64,000 nucleotides of DNA, from the NCBI RefSeq assembly GCF_932294415.1, contig NC_065538.1, positions 13,708,330 to 13,772,329 on the forward strand, in the 5' to 3' direction. Position 1 is the first letter of the stretch, and every line of letters starts with the position of its first letter. The DNA is from Quercus robur (lineage: Eukaryota > Streptophyta > Magnoliopsida > Fagales > Fagaceae). Below, piece after piece: positions 1-11,014 of the stretch. The notes beneath the pieces were generated by a model that was given only the letters and a program-made list of their open reading frames with translations, was not told where the DNA came from and ran no database searches. A program made the position numbers and the translations under genes.

Positions 1-434
1 AATCATAAAACTCTCCAATAAAAACATCATTCAACTCATCAAAACATATATTGATGAGTATGTTTTGATGTGTTAAGTGTTGCTTTCGTTTGATGTTAGA
101 TCCAATGCATGTTAGGAATAGTTTTTGTTTTGTGTATCTTTGATATATTTGTTCTTAGTTTAGGTTGTTTAGTTTTATATTAGAAGCATGTTAGGTTTGG
201 TTTGATTTTTGTTTCGTTGCTTGCCTTAAAACTATGTTTCTGGGTGTGTATCCGTGCTCATACTTATGTACGCATACACATACTAGACGTATGCATACGC
301 ATACTCATGTATGCGTACACATTCTCATGCCCAGAAATGCAGATTTAGGGTTCTTGCAATTTTGATTATTTTGCTTAGTTTTAATCCTCTGTTTAAGTCT
401 TGTTGAGTCTAGTTTTCACAAGTTTAGGTCTAGG
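1..434. other. no gene seen; probable retroelement leader
   Basis: AT-rich sequence with no convincing open frame. Positions 240-335 hold several imperfect direct and inverted copies of a motif like GTATGCATACGCATAC. The stretch lies directly upstream of a gag-like frame, so it may be the untranslated part of the degenerate retroelement that follows. No LTR boundary could be placed. Confidence 0.4.
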
Positions 435-2505
435 GTTAATAGAAACCCTCTGCAAAAGGAGAGGCAGAAGGTTTCTGAGGAGTTACTAGACTACATTCGT
501 AGATTTAGAGACCTCTCTTTGATAAGCTATGACCCCGTGGAGGAAGAAATATTGATGGACATGTGCATTGTTGGTATGTTGTATGAATACCGTCCTTATT
601 TAAAGAACTTGCAGATCCCTAGTTTCACTAGGCTAGTGGAATTTGCCAAAAGGACCAACATGTCAACAAGGAGGCCTTCCAAGTGTTTGACTTCACAAAC
701 TGCCCGTGCTTCCAAGCAGTCTTGGAAGTGGGAGAGCAAAAAGAGAGAAGCAGTTGTAGTAAAGGAGATGAAGAAAGCTACCAAAGGAAGAAAAAGGGAG
801 AGAAGTGGTATTCCTCCCCCCTTTTTAGTGTTAGCAGAAGAGCTGTATGGCATAGTAGATGCCTGGGTTAAAGATGGAGTGGTGGTGTTACTCGCCTATA
901 AACGTGAGCCAATAGAAGAAGAAAAACGAGGCACACTTTACTATAGATAACACAGGAGGAGTGGCCATTATACCATAAATTTCTATGCTCTAAGGAATAT
1001 CTTCCATGGAAAGGTGGCCAAAGGCAATATGGTCATCAAGAATGGAAAGCGTGTAGATCAAAAGATGCATAGGCCCGAGGTGGCTATGACCTTCTTTATG
1101 GGAAGTGAAGATCCTATGGATAGGCTAGGAGTTTGGCCAGTAGTAGCTCCACACCTCCACCTATACAAGATGAAGAAATGGCGTTGAGAATATAGCAAGA
1201 TGATAAAGTCCATTCCTTTATGGAAGGGATTGGTCTTTGGCCATTGGCTAGAAGAGAAGCAGCGCAAGCCTTAACCTGAGTAATGGAGAGAATCTAAGGA
1301 GTTGCTGCTTCTAAAGGAAGTTTATTGCAGGTGGCTTATCAAGAAATTAAGGAGTCGATGACTTTTTCCTTGAGAGACTTAGCCAACCGAGCAGTTGATG
1401 GCAAAAGACCCTTGTATGTTACTACCTTTTTGGGAGCTTCTCAAATCAAGAGAGCCCTGGTGGACACTAGTGCTTCAACTATCATCCTGCCTCTTCAAAC
1501 ATTAGATACCTTGAGTATTTTATGAGAGAGAATCATCCAAGAATCATTCCAAGTGTCTAGGATAGGAATGTTGTAATAGTGCACCTTGGGGCATGTGTCC
1601 TTGGATTTGAGACTAGGGCCTATCATAGCGCACACTCTTATGCATGTGATGGCTAGGGATACTTTATACCATATCACCTTGGGCTGCCCTTAGGTCAATG
1701 CGCACAAAGATGTGGCCTTCACTTACCACCAGTGTGTGAAAGCTGTTTGGCAAGGAAGGCCTATGACCATTGAGGCCACTAGGATGCCCTATGATAGAGA
1801 AAAACTCCACTATGTAGAAGCGGCCATGTACCAAGAATTTGAGTTTGAGGGGGAAAACAAGATCCTTCCTTTTAATTCTACAGTGCTAAGGAGTATTGAG
1901 GAAGATGAAGGAGAAGCTATAGAGCCTGACAGGCCTCCTAAGATAAGGACGATCACCAAGCTTGATGGCAAGGTGATCTATGAGTTCTGACAGTTAGAGA
2001 AAAGGGGTCGGGAGAATGGCGGGCCTAACCCCTTTAGCCTTACTCAACAGCCAGAAAGGGTGCATGTAGCAAAAGAACCCTTAAGAGAAGCCCTTGAATG
2101 CATGAATAAAATTGTCAAGAATGTTTAGGAAGAACTTATTGAGGTCAACTTGAATGAAGAAGGAGAAGAAAGATTGGTCAAGATAAGCAAAAACCTATTG
2201 GAGGAAGAAAGGAGAAAGTTGATAGCTTTGCTAAAAGAATACAAGGTTGTCTTTGCTTGGAAGTATGAAGAAATGCCAGGCTTGGATCCTAAGCTGGTGA
2301 TACATAAGCTGAATGCTAACCCCAAAGCCAAGCCTACGAAGCAGCCAGCCAGGAAATACCATTTGGATTTTGAGGAAAAGATCAAGGTTCAAGTAAACAA
2401 GCTGTTGAAAGCAGGTTTCATAGAAGAAATCAAGTGTCCAAAATGGTTAGCCAATATAGTTCCTATAGAAAAGAAAGGAGGGTAGATCAAAGTACGTTTG
2501 GCAAG
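435..2505 (+). pseudogene. degenerate Ty3/gypsy gag-protease-RT fragment
   Basis: Broken polyprotein of a Ty3/gypsy retrotransposon. A gag-like stretch (435-950) includes the conserved look of 'RRFRDLSLISYDPVEEEIL'. A protease-like stretch (1325-1525) has 'LVDTSAST' where the family has D-T-G, so the catalytic motif is altered. Frame pieces at 1530-1990 match the protease-RT linker. 2150-2485 is the N-terminal start of reverse transcriptase (AWKYEEMPGLDPKLVIHKL, later GFIEEIKCPKWLANIV). Frames are split by several stops (near 1524, 1578, 1692, 2128 and 2485), and the element stops at a T-rich tract at about 2505, before the RT catalytic motifs. It is a dead fragment; no LTR was found for it. 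Confidence 0.8.
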
Positions 2506-2770
2506 TCATTTTTTTTTTAAAAAGAAAGAAAAGAAAATTTCCATTGAAGGAACTATATAAAGGCGCAACGTATCACAAACAGGTTCTTTTTCGTTTCTGC
2601 TTTATCCTTTGTTTAACTGATAAATTTAGATGTTATTTTTCTTTGTAAGGGTCCCTTTTATTTAATAAATCAGTTTCTTTACTAAGTTATTTTTCAAAAC
2701 ATAAGGATAAACACTTAAACAAACATTTTATTTGAAAGCATAAAATTGAACTACTTTTATATATTAAAAA
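2506..2770. other. AT-rich junction between two retroelement remnants
   Basis: T-rich then A-rich spacer between the plus-strand gag-pol fragment and the minus-strand gag-protease fragment. It has a possible TATATAAA at about 2555. No coding frame or terminal repeat seen. Confidence 0.4.
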
Positions 2771-2799
2771 AAAATGATTACATCTAGTTTCCACCACTT

Positions 2800-3420
2800 C
2801 CGAACCAGTCTATATGGGTAGTCTAATCTGACCTTTTGGAATAACAGTCTTCCCTTCAAAACTTATCAAAGGAGAATCGTAGGTTGTCAGGTTCTCGGGT
2901 TTTAACCTTAACCCCTTATATAGGTTGGGGTACATGATCTCGACAGTGCTACCTTGGTCTACTAACACTTTTTTCACATCATACCCCCTATCTTGAGTGT
3001 GACCACCAAAGCATCATCATGGGGTTGGATGGTTCTGATCTTATCCTCGTCCGAGAAGCCTAGAACGGGTTAGATTTCTATTTTGGCTCTTTTAGGCTCC
3101 GAATTGTTGCTCTCGGCGAGAAACCGAGCTATAGACATCACTCTGGAGGGACAAGAACCGGTCCTATCGGGAGCAGCGAAGATGACATTAATCATTCCCA
3201 AGGGCGGTCTAGAAAAATCATCCCTTCTGGGTTCCGAATTTGTTTGGTCCCCCTAGCCATTGGAATGGTGCAACAACTGTTTCAGCTTCCTTTTTCGGAC
3301 CAGCTAGTCCAAATGGTCCCATAAATTCCTACAGTCCTCGATAGCGTGCCCCTGATCCTGATGGTACTGGCAATAAAGGTTCTAGTTGCGCCTCAAGGGG
3401 TTTCCAGCCATCTTGTTTGG
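2800..3420 (-). pseudogene. gypsy gag C-terminus and aspartic protease, degenerate
   Basis: On the minus strand about 3410-3270 reads as a CCHC-like knuckle segment (YCQYHQDQGHAIEDC), a typical plant gypsy gag end. About 2975-2835 reads 'VLVDQGSTVEIMYPNLYKGL', matching the VLVDQGSSADI protease active-site segment of these elements. Stops and frame changes separate the pieces. Confidence 0.7.
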
Positions 3421-3742
3421 CCATTTGAAGAACGGTTCTTTCTTAATCTTCTCCAGAACCTGGTGCACCGGTTCTCAAAACACTGCATTGATCGCCTGAG
3501 TATTGGTAGATCCTAACTGACCAGCAAAATCTCTCCGTGGCTGGTTGTTATTATATTGGTCCCACTTGAAATCCCTCGTCTCTTGAGGGATAACATTATC
3601 CTTTCATGAGCTAGCGCACACTGGTGACAAGCTTCCCTATCAAAGACTTTCTTAAGCTGTGTTCGGTTGGGAGGTTGACTTTAAATGTACTAATAGCTAT
3701 GTCTTCAAAATTGCGTCAATTTCATTGTACATCTCCCAGTAC

Positions 3743-4417
3743 CTATCCGAGTACATTTTCAGGGTCTCTCCCTCTCATACTTAAGGATAGTAGGGAAGAC
3801 AGTGGCCAAGGAACTCTGTTGCAAGTGATGAAGCAAGAACCAAACGCCTGAGTGAGCTCCTTAAAGGAGCTTATGGAATCAGCCTTCAAGCTGTCAAACC
3901 ATCTCATTGCTACGGGTCCTAGGCTGGATGGGAAGACCTTGCATATCAAGACTTTGTCTCTGGAATGGACAGCCATTCTCTAATTGAAGTGGCTCACATG
4001 TTCAACGAGGTTTGTCCTGCCATTATACATGGTAAAAGCGGGCTGAGTGAACCACTGAGGGAGTTCTGCTCGCTCAATTTTGCGCGGGAAAGGCGACCTA
4101 GAGATTTGATCCAACGCCTTGGCCATAGTGTCATTTCCCACACCTTTTTGAGGTGGGCTCTTATGCCTACGTTTGTGGTGGTGCTCCTCTTCATATGAGA
4201 AAGACTCGCTAGGTGGGGTCTTTGACCTTCGTTTGTAGCTAACATCCTCTTCACTGTCAAGGGAGGTGTCCGAGCTGGAGGAGGCTCGCCTTCGCTGTGC
4301 ATGGCGCAGCTTTCTCTTCAGCTGGTCGACTTTCAGTTGCAATGCTCTGGTATTCTCCTCTTGAGAGAGGTGACCCTTTCCCCATGACTGGCTTCTTTCG
4401 GTCCAGGCACTATGCAC
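3743..4417 (-). pseudogene. gypsy gag fragment
   Basis: Two adjoining minus-strand frames (4417-3980, then 3976-3743) make one gag region. The first has a long coiled-coil or basic part (ALQLKVDQLKRKLRHAQRRR), a Ser/Asp-rich stretch and 'LPQWFTQPAFTMYNGRTNL'. The second has 'SLGPVAMRWFDSLKADSISS', the classical gag core seen in plant gypsy elements. A stop lies between them and further stops follow, so no functional Gag is expected. Confidence 0.8.
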
Positions 4418-4569
4418 ACTCCCCTCCCGATCTCTTCTCCGCTCAAGATTGACAAAACGATTTTGATGTTGGGATCCTATGGACTCTGCCTGTCATGGAT
4501 CTAAACCTACCATGGTTGAACATTGCGCTCACTATCACCCAAGTATTCTTTCCCACAGACGACGCCAAT

Positions 4570-5348
4570 TGTAAGGACCTGGTTTAGACTTCTAGCCCAA
4601 CGGGTATATGGACTTAAGCTCGAAACAGCCCAAAATAATAAATTTGTAGAGAATGGGTTGGAAAACTGGGCTTTAGTGAATCAGATAACAGAAAAATAGA
4701 TTTTGATGCCAAAGAGAGAAAGATAATAGAAGTTTATTAAGAAATAACATTCTCGGATTGGTCTGAAGACACTGATTTTTAAATATTTACTCTTAAAGCT
4801 TTGTTACAGATCTGTTTTCCAGTTTTTGATGGTGTTTTTTCTCCTCCCCTCTTTCATGGAGGATCTCTCACGTTATATAGCCCTCTTTGGGTCATCTTGA
4901 TCCTATACTTGTTGATCATCTGAGCCCTTACTTGAGTACTTGTCCCATTAGACACCCTCTTTGGCTTTCTGTGAGTTGCATTTGCCAAGACAGCATTGTT
5001 CAGAAATCTTCTCCACATAAATGCGGCCAGAAAAGTAGTTGTAGTGCATTTAATGCGATGGTAGCAGCTTTCCTTTAGATATTTTTGAGTTTCCTTCTTG
5101 CACATTCATGAGACACGTTCCTATCATTGGAGCTTCTTGGAGGGTTACCTTAGTTGCTGAAATACATACTTGAGTTGCATTCATCATATCCGAGGAAGAG
5201 CTCCTCCTCGAATCACCTTCCATTCATTCCTCACTTATGAGACTTTAACTAAGAACCACTGACAACTATTTGCCCCTCCTCGGACAATTTAGCGTCCTCA
5301 AACAAAAGCCCAAGGCCCAAGATATTATTTTGGGCCTTTATCCCTACA
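4570..5348 (-). repeat. LTR (779 bp), minus orientation
   Basis: Plus-strand edges are TGTAAGGACC at 4570 and TTATCCCTACA at 5348, giving TG...CA termini. The minus strand has a TATA-like GCTATATAACG near 4870. Its inner edge abuts the primer-binding-type leader, so this is the 5' LTR of the minus-strand gypsy remnant. No second copy exists in the window, so the element has lost its 3' half. Confidence 0.75.
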
Positions 5349-5824
5349 AGTAGGAATAACACGTCCTCCTCCTCCTCCACTATCTATCTATCAAAATTAT
5401 GTGATTTGTTAGCTAATGCAACCAAATGATTGTTGAGAGCCTTTAGCCCAGTTGGTTGGCACATCCTAATCTTTCCCAAGACATTCAGGGTGCAAATCCA
5501 TCCTCCTCTATTGTAACTATCTAATTATCAAAAAAATAAAAAATTATTGAATTTTATTAGAGAACCTAACAAACAATGCAGAAGAAACTGGGTTTAAGGT
5601 TTATCCTTAAAACAAAAGGAAATCAAAATAGATAATTTCAAAAGATAAGGATGTCTATAACCTAAGGAACAACAAGAAACTGAGACTAAGCTTTATCCTT
5701 AAAACAAATGGAAATCAAAATATAAAATTTCAAAAATAAGGATGATACAATGTTACAATTATAAGTGTTGATAAAACAGGTAATCCAAATTTGACAAGCA
5801 TTTATTTCACAAGACTATATTACT
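5349..5824. repeat. left copy of duplicated F-box block (3' flank)
   Basis: This stretch matches about 55880-57030, starting immediately after the LTR at 5348. The right copy has extra sequence at about 56300-56960. No gene here; it is the downstream flank of the F-box gene and contains a SINE-like repeat. Confidence 0.7.
5435..5535 (+). mobile_element. tRNA-derived SINE-like repeat
   Basis: 'TTTAGCCCAGTTGGTTGGCA' resembles a tRNA box A region, and 'GGTGCAAATCCATCC' about 45 bp later resembles box B. It ends in an A-rich tail near 5530. The copy at 55960 shows it was present before the block duplicated. Confidence 0.5.
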
Positions 5825-6037
5825 TCATATTCTAATGCTCCCTTCCATTTCCCAATCCAAGAAGAATTGAATCTTTTCATCTATTGGAAGAGTGGGCAAC
5901 AAAAATAACAAAGCTCTGTGATCAATATGCCTTTTATCTTCGATCCTAGCAACACTCTTGATCTTTGCACCTTTAAAATGATGTCGCCAACATTTGAGAT
6001 GACAAGAACAAGAGCAGTCTACCTCTTCATTTTGCAC
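5825..6037 (-). CDS. terminal exon-like segment of the F-box/LRR gene
   Basis: An open minus-strand segment of about 70 codons preceded by an AG acceptor (6039-6038) and ending in TGA at 5825. It contains 'HLKCWRHHFKGAKI' and then 'LPTLPIDEKIQFFLDWEMEG'. From memory, the KCWRH segment resembles the C-terminal end of plant FBD-type F-box/LRR proteins. It has the same orientation as the F-box exons at 12585-14091, and the right copy (57033-57243) keeps the same spacing relative to its F-box exons, with a 1-base deletion. I infer it is the last exon, now separated from the rest by a 5.2-kb retroelement in the intron. How it joins the upstream exon was not resolved. Confidence 0.5.
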   Translation of the reverse strand: MQNEEVDCSCSCHLKCWRHHFKGAKIKSVARIEDKRHIDHRALLFLLPTLPIDEKIQFFLDWEMEGSIRI

Positions 6038-6170
6038 CTAGAGTTCAAGTAAATTAGAGAGAAAATAATTAGTACTAGCAATAATATTTTTTTTTAAGAC
6101 AAATATGACATTTTCTTATGTACAAGTAACAGTTTGTACGCAATTATTGTATTACATAAAATACTAATAA

Positions 6171-6175
6171 ACTTG
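6171..6175. repeat. target-site duplication ACTTG (left)
   Basis: ACTTG at 6171-6175 is repeated at 11404-11408, directly flanking the 5.2-kb element. The right block (about 57450) has a single ACTTG followed by AATTATA, which is the empty site. Confidence 0.9.
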
Positions 6176-6936
6176 TGTAAGGACACAAAATCTTTAACGG
6201 CCCAACAACGATGTTGGGCTCGCACACGGAAAGTCCCTCACAATAATATTTGTAGAGAGTGGGCTTGAAAGGCCAGCGTTGGATCACAGGGTGACATTTC
6301 GGGCCGGACTATAGGTGAACCAATATGAGAAAGAGCTTTGGGCCGGATATTCAGGCCCTTCAATCTTGTATCCAGGAGGATTTGGTTCCTCGGATCATGT
6401 CCGAGGAGCGATGGTGCTGTCCCCGGTTACCCGTCGGTGGGTTTTTATGTGGTGTCCGGCGTATATTATCCAGGCATTCTCTTTCATCAAGTCTTTCTCA
6501 AGAAGCTAGATGGGAGAGATCCCCCCTTTTGGTCACATAACATTCTCTTTTATACTAGCCTACGTTCGTTGTCCTTCGTCCACGTGTAGGGTCGATCTTT
6601 CCAGGACAGATATCTGTCCCATCAGTCTAATCCCAAAAATTGCTGGAGATGATCCATAAAGCCTAAGATCTCGGCTCTGTTAGGGGCAGTGTCATGTTAG
6701 GGAAGGGTATTAAAGACAACTTCCCCAGGATATTTTCTGATCTTTCTAGCTTACTCGTGTTCCATTTCTATCCATGAGGTTTTGGACCTGCCGAGGACGA
6801 AACCGTCCTCGGCTGTGTCTTCGGGCCACTTTTTATGTTTCCTAGTTTCGAGCTTGGGCCCTGGCCTCCTTCAGTTTAGGACCGGTGGGCTTCCCATAAG
6901 CGCGTGGGCCGGACCCATAAACTATTGGACCCCACA
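6176..6936 (-). repeat. complete LTR (761 bp), minus orientation
   Basis: Read on minus it starts TGTGGGGTCC at 6936 and ends GTGTCCTTACA at 6176. A TATA-like TATAAAAG lies on the minus strand around 6555. A purine-rich tract abuts the U3 edge at 6937, identifying it as the 3' LTR of a minus-strand element. 6176-6564 is nearly identical, inverted, to 11015-11403. A related but diverged solo LTR lies at 34538-35207. Confidence 0.85.
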
Positions 6937-6953
6937 TTAGCCCCTCAAAATCC
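6937..6953 (-). other. polypurine tract next to LTR
   Basis: Minus strand GGATTTTGAGGGGCTAA immediately precedes the U3 start TGTGGGG. This is the expected position and composition of a plus-strand-priming polypurine tract. Confidence 0.65.
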
Positions 6954-8394
6954 TGCTGTCCAACGTCATGGTAGGACAGGTGGATTTTGATGATGTCAAG
7001 CCCTTATTGCCGTTCACTTTCTTCGGATCTTGATCAACACTGGCGACTCTCCCCCTCCCCAAGGAACGTACCGGTCTACGAGCCGTTTTTCCTGGATTTG
7101 CGTACGTTGCCGTTATGCCGCGTGGTTATCTGCAGCGTGTCTTTAATATCTTCCCATTTACGAGACCTCCCAGATATAACGGTTACTGATGGTGTGGGAG
7201 AACGAAGCGGCGCGTTATACTCTGGATTTCCCTGGGGATCTGAGTGCGTTACATACCCTCTTCTTCGTCCCCTATATAAAGAGAGAAGACAGAGGGTGAC
7301 TTTTTCATATCCGAATCCCTCACGTTCTTCCCAGAATCCACTTCCTCCATCCGGTTACTCCCTATTCAATAATACCTCTCTCATAGTAATCCACTATGAA
7401 CAAATCCTTCCTTTCCCAGAAACGCCATGTCCTAACAAAACTCGAGATGGCTCGGTCGGGGCAAGGATGGCGGAGGCTTAAGATTTGCCTCCCCATTCTT
7501 TTAGCCAAAATCCGAAGCAGGGACTCGTCACACCCCATTTCTGGTGTGACTGAGTCGAAAACCTCCCTTGTCATCTCCATCTGCTCTCTCATGAGCATAC
7601 CTAATATGGCTCCCTTTTTCCCTCTTTTGCTCCTTTTACTTTCTTTTCATTGCTTCCCTCTTCTTCTCCTCCTTCCCGCTCATGTCCTCCATCTTCTTTT
7701 CCCCTTGCATTCTTCAGCGACAAGAGTTTGCTGAAGTGCTTCCATGTGTTCCAATTCTTCTTCCTTCTCCTTCATTATTTTTGTATAAGGTTCTTCTCCT
7801 GATATGAGCAGTACTGAGGTATAGATTTCAGAGAGACTTTGAAGGCGAGTTCAGAAGACACCTGATGGTTTACTTATTTGTATTACGGATGTTGTTACTG
7901 TTTTAGCAGTTCATTTTTTGTATAGGCTTGTTTAAGCCCTTCCTTGTACGTTGTAACAATTTTTCATATTAATAAAAGTTATTGTTACTCTATTTTGTAT
8001 GTCTTGTTTATATATTCTAACAAATGTGAAAGCGCTGCTCGGCATAATAGTATAGCATTTGAATCAATAATAACTAAGGCCAAAGTAATCGTTGATAAAA
8101 AGATGCCACGATAACTTTAACAAAATTATTATTCAACATAACAATCCGACCAGTGAGGAATGAGACTTATCTTAAAATTAGCCGTGATGGGTATTAAATG
8201 CTCGATAAGGTGTAAGAAGTAGTTATCCGAGGACATGTTACCCACCGGATGAATGGCCTCCTTAGGTTGACGATCATTAGGTTGTTCTGCCATCTCCATG
8301 ATACGCGAGCCTTAACCTTTTCCAGTATTTAAGCCGAGAAATTTCTTCATTCGGGCAGTTGATTTCCCAAGAAGCCTGAGTCCGAGGACTTTGC
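6954..8394 (+). other. non-coding internal module A of the retroelement
   Basis: No retroviral protein motif in any frame; the open frames seen are short and lack family features. A TATATAAA lies at 7273-7280 and AATAAA at 7971-7976, so a plus-strand transcript of about 0.7 kb is conceivable. A segment near 7490-7530 (AAAATCCGAAGCAGG) recurs in module B at about 9268. The module is followed by a 78-bp tandem repeat. Confidence 0.5.
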
Positions 8395-8710
8395 AAAACC
8401 TGGGTTTTGTTCAGGACTTATGCGTTTTATCTTATGTACTTGATTTTTCCCTTAGGCTTGAGTCCGAGACTTGTGTCTTTATCGGTACTTGGTTTTCCCT
8501 TTTAGCTTGGGTCCGAGGACCATGCAAGCCTTAGGTTCTGTCCGAGACCAATGTCTGCATCAGTACTTGGTTTTCCCTTTTAGCTTGAGTCCGAAGATCA
8601 TGCAAGCCTTAGGTTCTGTCCAAGACCAATGTCTGCATCAGTACTTGGTTTTCCCTTTTAGCTTGAGCCCGAGGACCATGTAAGCCTTAGGTTCTGTCCA
8701 AGACTTTGAG
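8395..8710 (+). repeat. 78-bp tandem repeat, about four units
   Basis: Units begin TACTTGGTTTTCCCTTTTAG at 8486, 8564 and 8642, with a diverged unit before. Each carries 'GAGTCCGAGGACCATGCAAG' and 'TTCTGTCC'. The period of 78 bp is 26 codons, so frames stay open across it. It is a diverged relative of the 81-bp array at 9973-10926. Confidence 0.9.
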
Positions 8711-9972
8711 TTCAGATTTTCCCTTTCATTGAGCATTTCCTGAGGTGCCAAACAGGGTGTCCCTGGGCCTTCACGCAAAGCGGGCCTGGGCCGCGAAGTC
8801 AATGAATCCGCGGATTAAGAGATATTTCTGCAACCTCTGGCCATGCAGTACTTCTCTGACGCCCCAAGGATCGAGGCGCGCCTTTACGAGGCTCCTTGAG
8901 TCTCTTGGCTGCAGTTGACGTTGGAAGTTGAGCCAAGACCACTTTGTCTGTAGTGCTCCTTGGGACGCCGCGTGAGTTGACTGCCATTATCTTGTCTTTT
9001 CAAATAAATAGGAGGGAGAGAGGGTTGCTTTATATATACACCCATCCTTTTAGTTTTCTCTCACATCACGCTTCCCATATCCGGAGTTCTCCTTTCTTGG
9101 CATAACATGTTGAAAGCGAGGGTTGGGAAGAAAGAACTTTCTCCGCCGCAGAAGCGCCGTGTCTTCATGAGGCTTATAACAGTAAGGTATGGGCACAGGA
9201 AGCACAAGTTCAGGAGAGTACTCCATCTCCACCGAGGGGGAACGTCGTCTCTCCCTCTTTTAGTCAAAATCCGAAGCAGGCTCTGTTCATGCCAGCACTT
9301 TGGTATGTCAGAAGAAATATTCTCCGCCATCAGCGCCTCTGCTTAGCAGCAAGCGAATATTTAGAGAAAGCCCCTCAGTTTCCCACTCCCTGCACCTTTC
9401 CTTCAACGGTGCCAGGCTCAAGTTGGGTTTCTTTGGCTGCCTGAGTTATGGGCATGTAAGAGCGTGGGGGAAGAATAAGGTCTCGGAGCTGTAGCCAACC
9501 TTTCCTCCGACATACCTCCTTGGCTTTCTCCAGCTTTCTTGTATTTTTCTTTTTCTTGCTTATGTAGTAAGCTTTGACGTAGACTGATTCCAGCTTTTCA
9601 TTGTACACTGTACTATTTCTTCGTTGTAATAAAAATGGAAATTGATTTACATGTTTTAAGCGTTGATCTACTGGGCAATACAACTTTGTGAACGAATGTG
9701 CTCTATGTATGTGTTGCTTTGAGAATATTTGTAACAAAGCTACTTGGAAGCATAATCTAATCAACTCTCATCTATCAGCACTATCAGGCATTATATCGAT
9801 AATTTGTAATAAATCAAACTTAGGAAACTGACCGGGGTAGCAGTTGACTACTCTTGTGATAAACGCGCAAATGTCGCCCAAGAATGATGACCTCCTCACA
9901 CTCCATCCGATCTATCGAACGGGAAGTAGGGTACTCCGATCGTGCTTTTGTGCATCCGGTTTTTCATTTGCG
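8711..9972 (+). other. non-coding internal module B of the retroelement
   Basis: The layout parallels module A: a TATATATA at 9030-9037, a body with the shared AAAATCCGAAGCAGG segment, AATAAA at 9628-9633, then a tandem array. Short open frames on both strands show no recognisable domain. I read A and B as diverged copies of one unit. Confidence 0.5.
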
Positions 9973-10926
9973 TATTTGGTTTCCCCATAGGCTTGAGTCC
10001 GAAGACCATGCAATGCCTCGGTTCTGTCCAAAACTTGTAAGACTTCTTCTTTGTACTTGGTTTCCCCATAGGCTTGAGTCCGAGGACCATGCAAGGCCTT
10101 GGTTCTGTCCAAAACTTGTAAGATTTCTTCTTTGTACTTGGTTTCCCCATAGGCTTGAGTCCGAGGACCATGCAAGGCCTTGGTTCTGTCCAAAACTTGT
10201 AAGATTTCTTTTTTGTACTTGGTTTCCCCATAGGCTTGAGTCCGAGGACCATGCAAGGCCTTGGTTCTGTCCAAAACTTGTAAGATTTCTTTTTTGTACT
10301 TGGTTTCCCCATAGGCTTGAGTCCAAGGACCATGCAAGGCCTTGGTTCTGTCCAAAACTTGTAAAATTTCTTTTTTGTACTTGGTTTCCCCATAGGCTTG
10401 AGTCCGAGGACCATGCAAGGCCTTGGTTCTGTCCAAAACTTGTAAGATTTCTTTTTTGTACTTGGTTTCCCCATAGGCTTGAGTCCGAGGACCATGCAAG
10501 GCCTTGGTTCTGTCCAAGACTTGTAAGATTTCTTTTTTGTACTTGGTTTCCCCATAGGCTTGAGTCCGAGGACCATGCAAGGCCTTGGTTCTGTCCAAGA
10601 CTTGTAAGATTTCTTTTTTGTACTTGGTTTCCCCATAGGCTTGAGTCCGAGGACCATGCAAGGCCTTGGTTCTGTCCAAAACTTGTAAGATTTCTTTTTT
10701 GTACTTGGTTTCCCCATAGGCTTGAGTCTGAGGACCATGCAAGGCCTTGGTTCTGTCCAAGACTTGTAAGATTTCTTTTTTGTACTTGGTTTCCCCATAG
10801 GCTTGAGTCCGAGGACCATGCAAGGCCTTGGTTCTGTCCAAAACTTGTAAGATTTCTTTTTTGTACTTGGTTTCCCCATAGGCTTGAATCCGAGGACCAT
10901 GCAAGGCCTTGGTTCTGTCCAAAACT
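9973..10926 (+). repeat. 81-bp tandem repeat, 12 units
   Basis: Units beginning TACTTGGTTTCCCCATAGGC recur every 81 bp (for example 10054 and 10135); twelve are present, the last partial. Unit-to-unit divergence is only a few bases. Because 81 is 27 codons, long frames stay open on both strands (about 350 codons plus, about 335 minus). These read as a 27-residue repeat and should not be taken as a protein gene without transcript data. Confidence 0.95.
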
Positions 10927-11014
10927 GTCGAAGATCAGCCCCTAGACCATGGCGGGGGGATTTGGCCTGAAGCCGGAAGCCCTTAGAGCTGCCCGCGCTG
11001 TTGACACTGCAGGG

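Larger units (their letters stand above)
2771..5348 (-). mobile_element. truncated Ty3/gypsy retrotransposon: 5' LTR, gag, protease
   Basis: Read on the minus strand: an LTR (5348-4570), then a primer-binding-type leader (ATTGGCGTCGTCTGTGGGAA just inside the LTR, typical of plant gypsy elements), gag (4417-3743), a zinc-knuckle-like region (about 3420-3250) and an aspartic protease (about 3000-2880). The element breaks off near 2771 before reverse transcriptase. The right LTR edge is firm, because duplicated host sequence shared with the right F-box block begins at the next base (5349). Orientation is opposite to the fragment at 435-2505. Confidence 0.8.

Noticed and set aside
6315..6589. Overlapping short frames in the left LTR, mirrored at 10942-11264
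   Set aside because: They lie in LTR sequence and are the same text inverted; no protein family.
8395..10926. CRISPR array
   Set aside because: Repeats are contiguous with no unique spacers, in a plant nuclear retroelement.
9884..10945. 353-codon plus frame and 334-336-codon minus frames over the 81-bp array
   Set aside because: All follow from a unit length divisible by three. The products are pure 27-residue repeats with no start context or domain, inside a non-coding retroelement.
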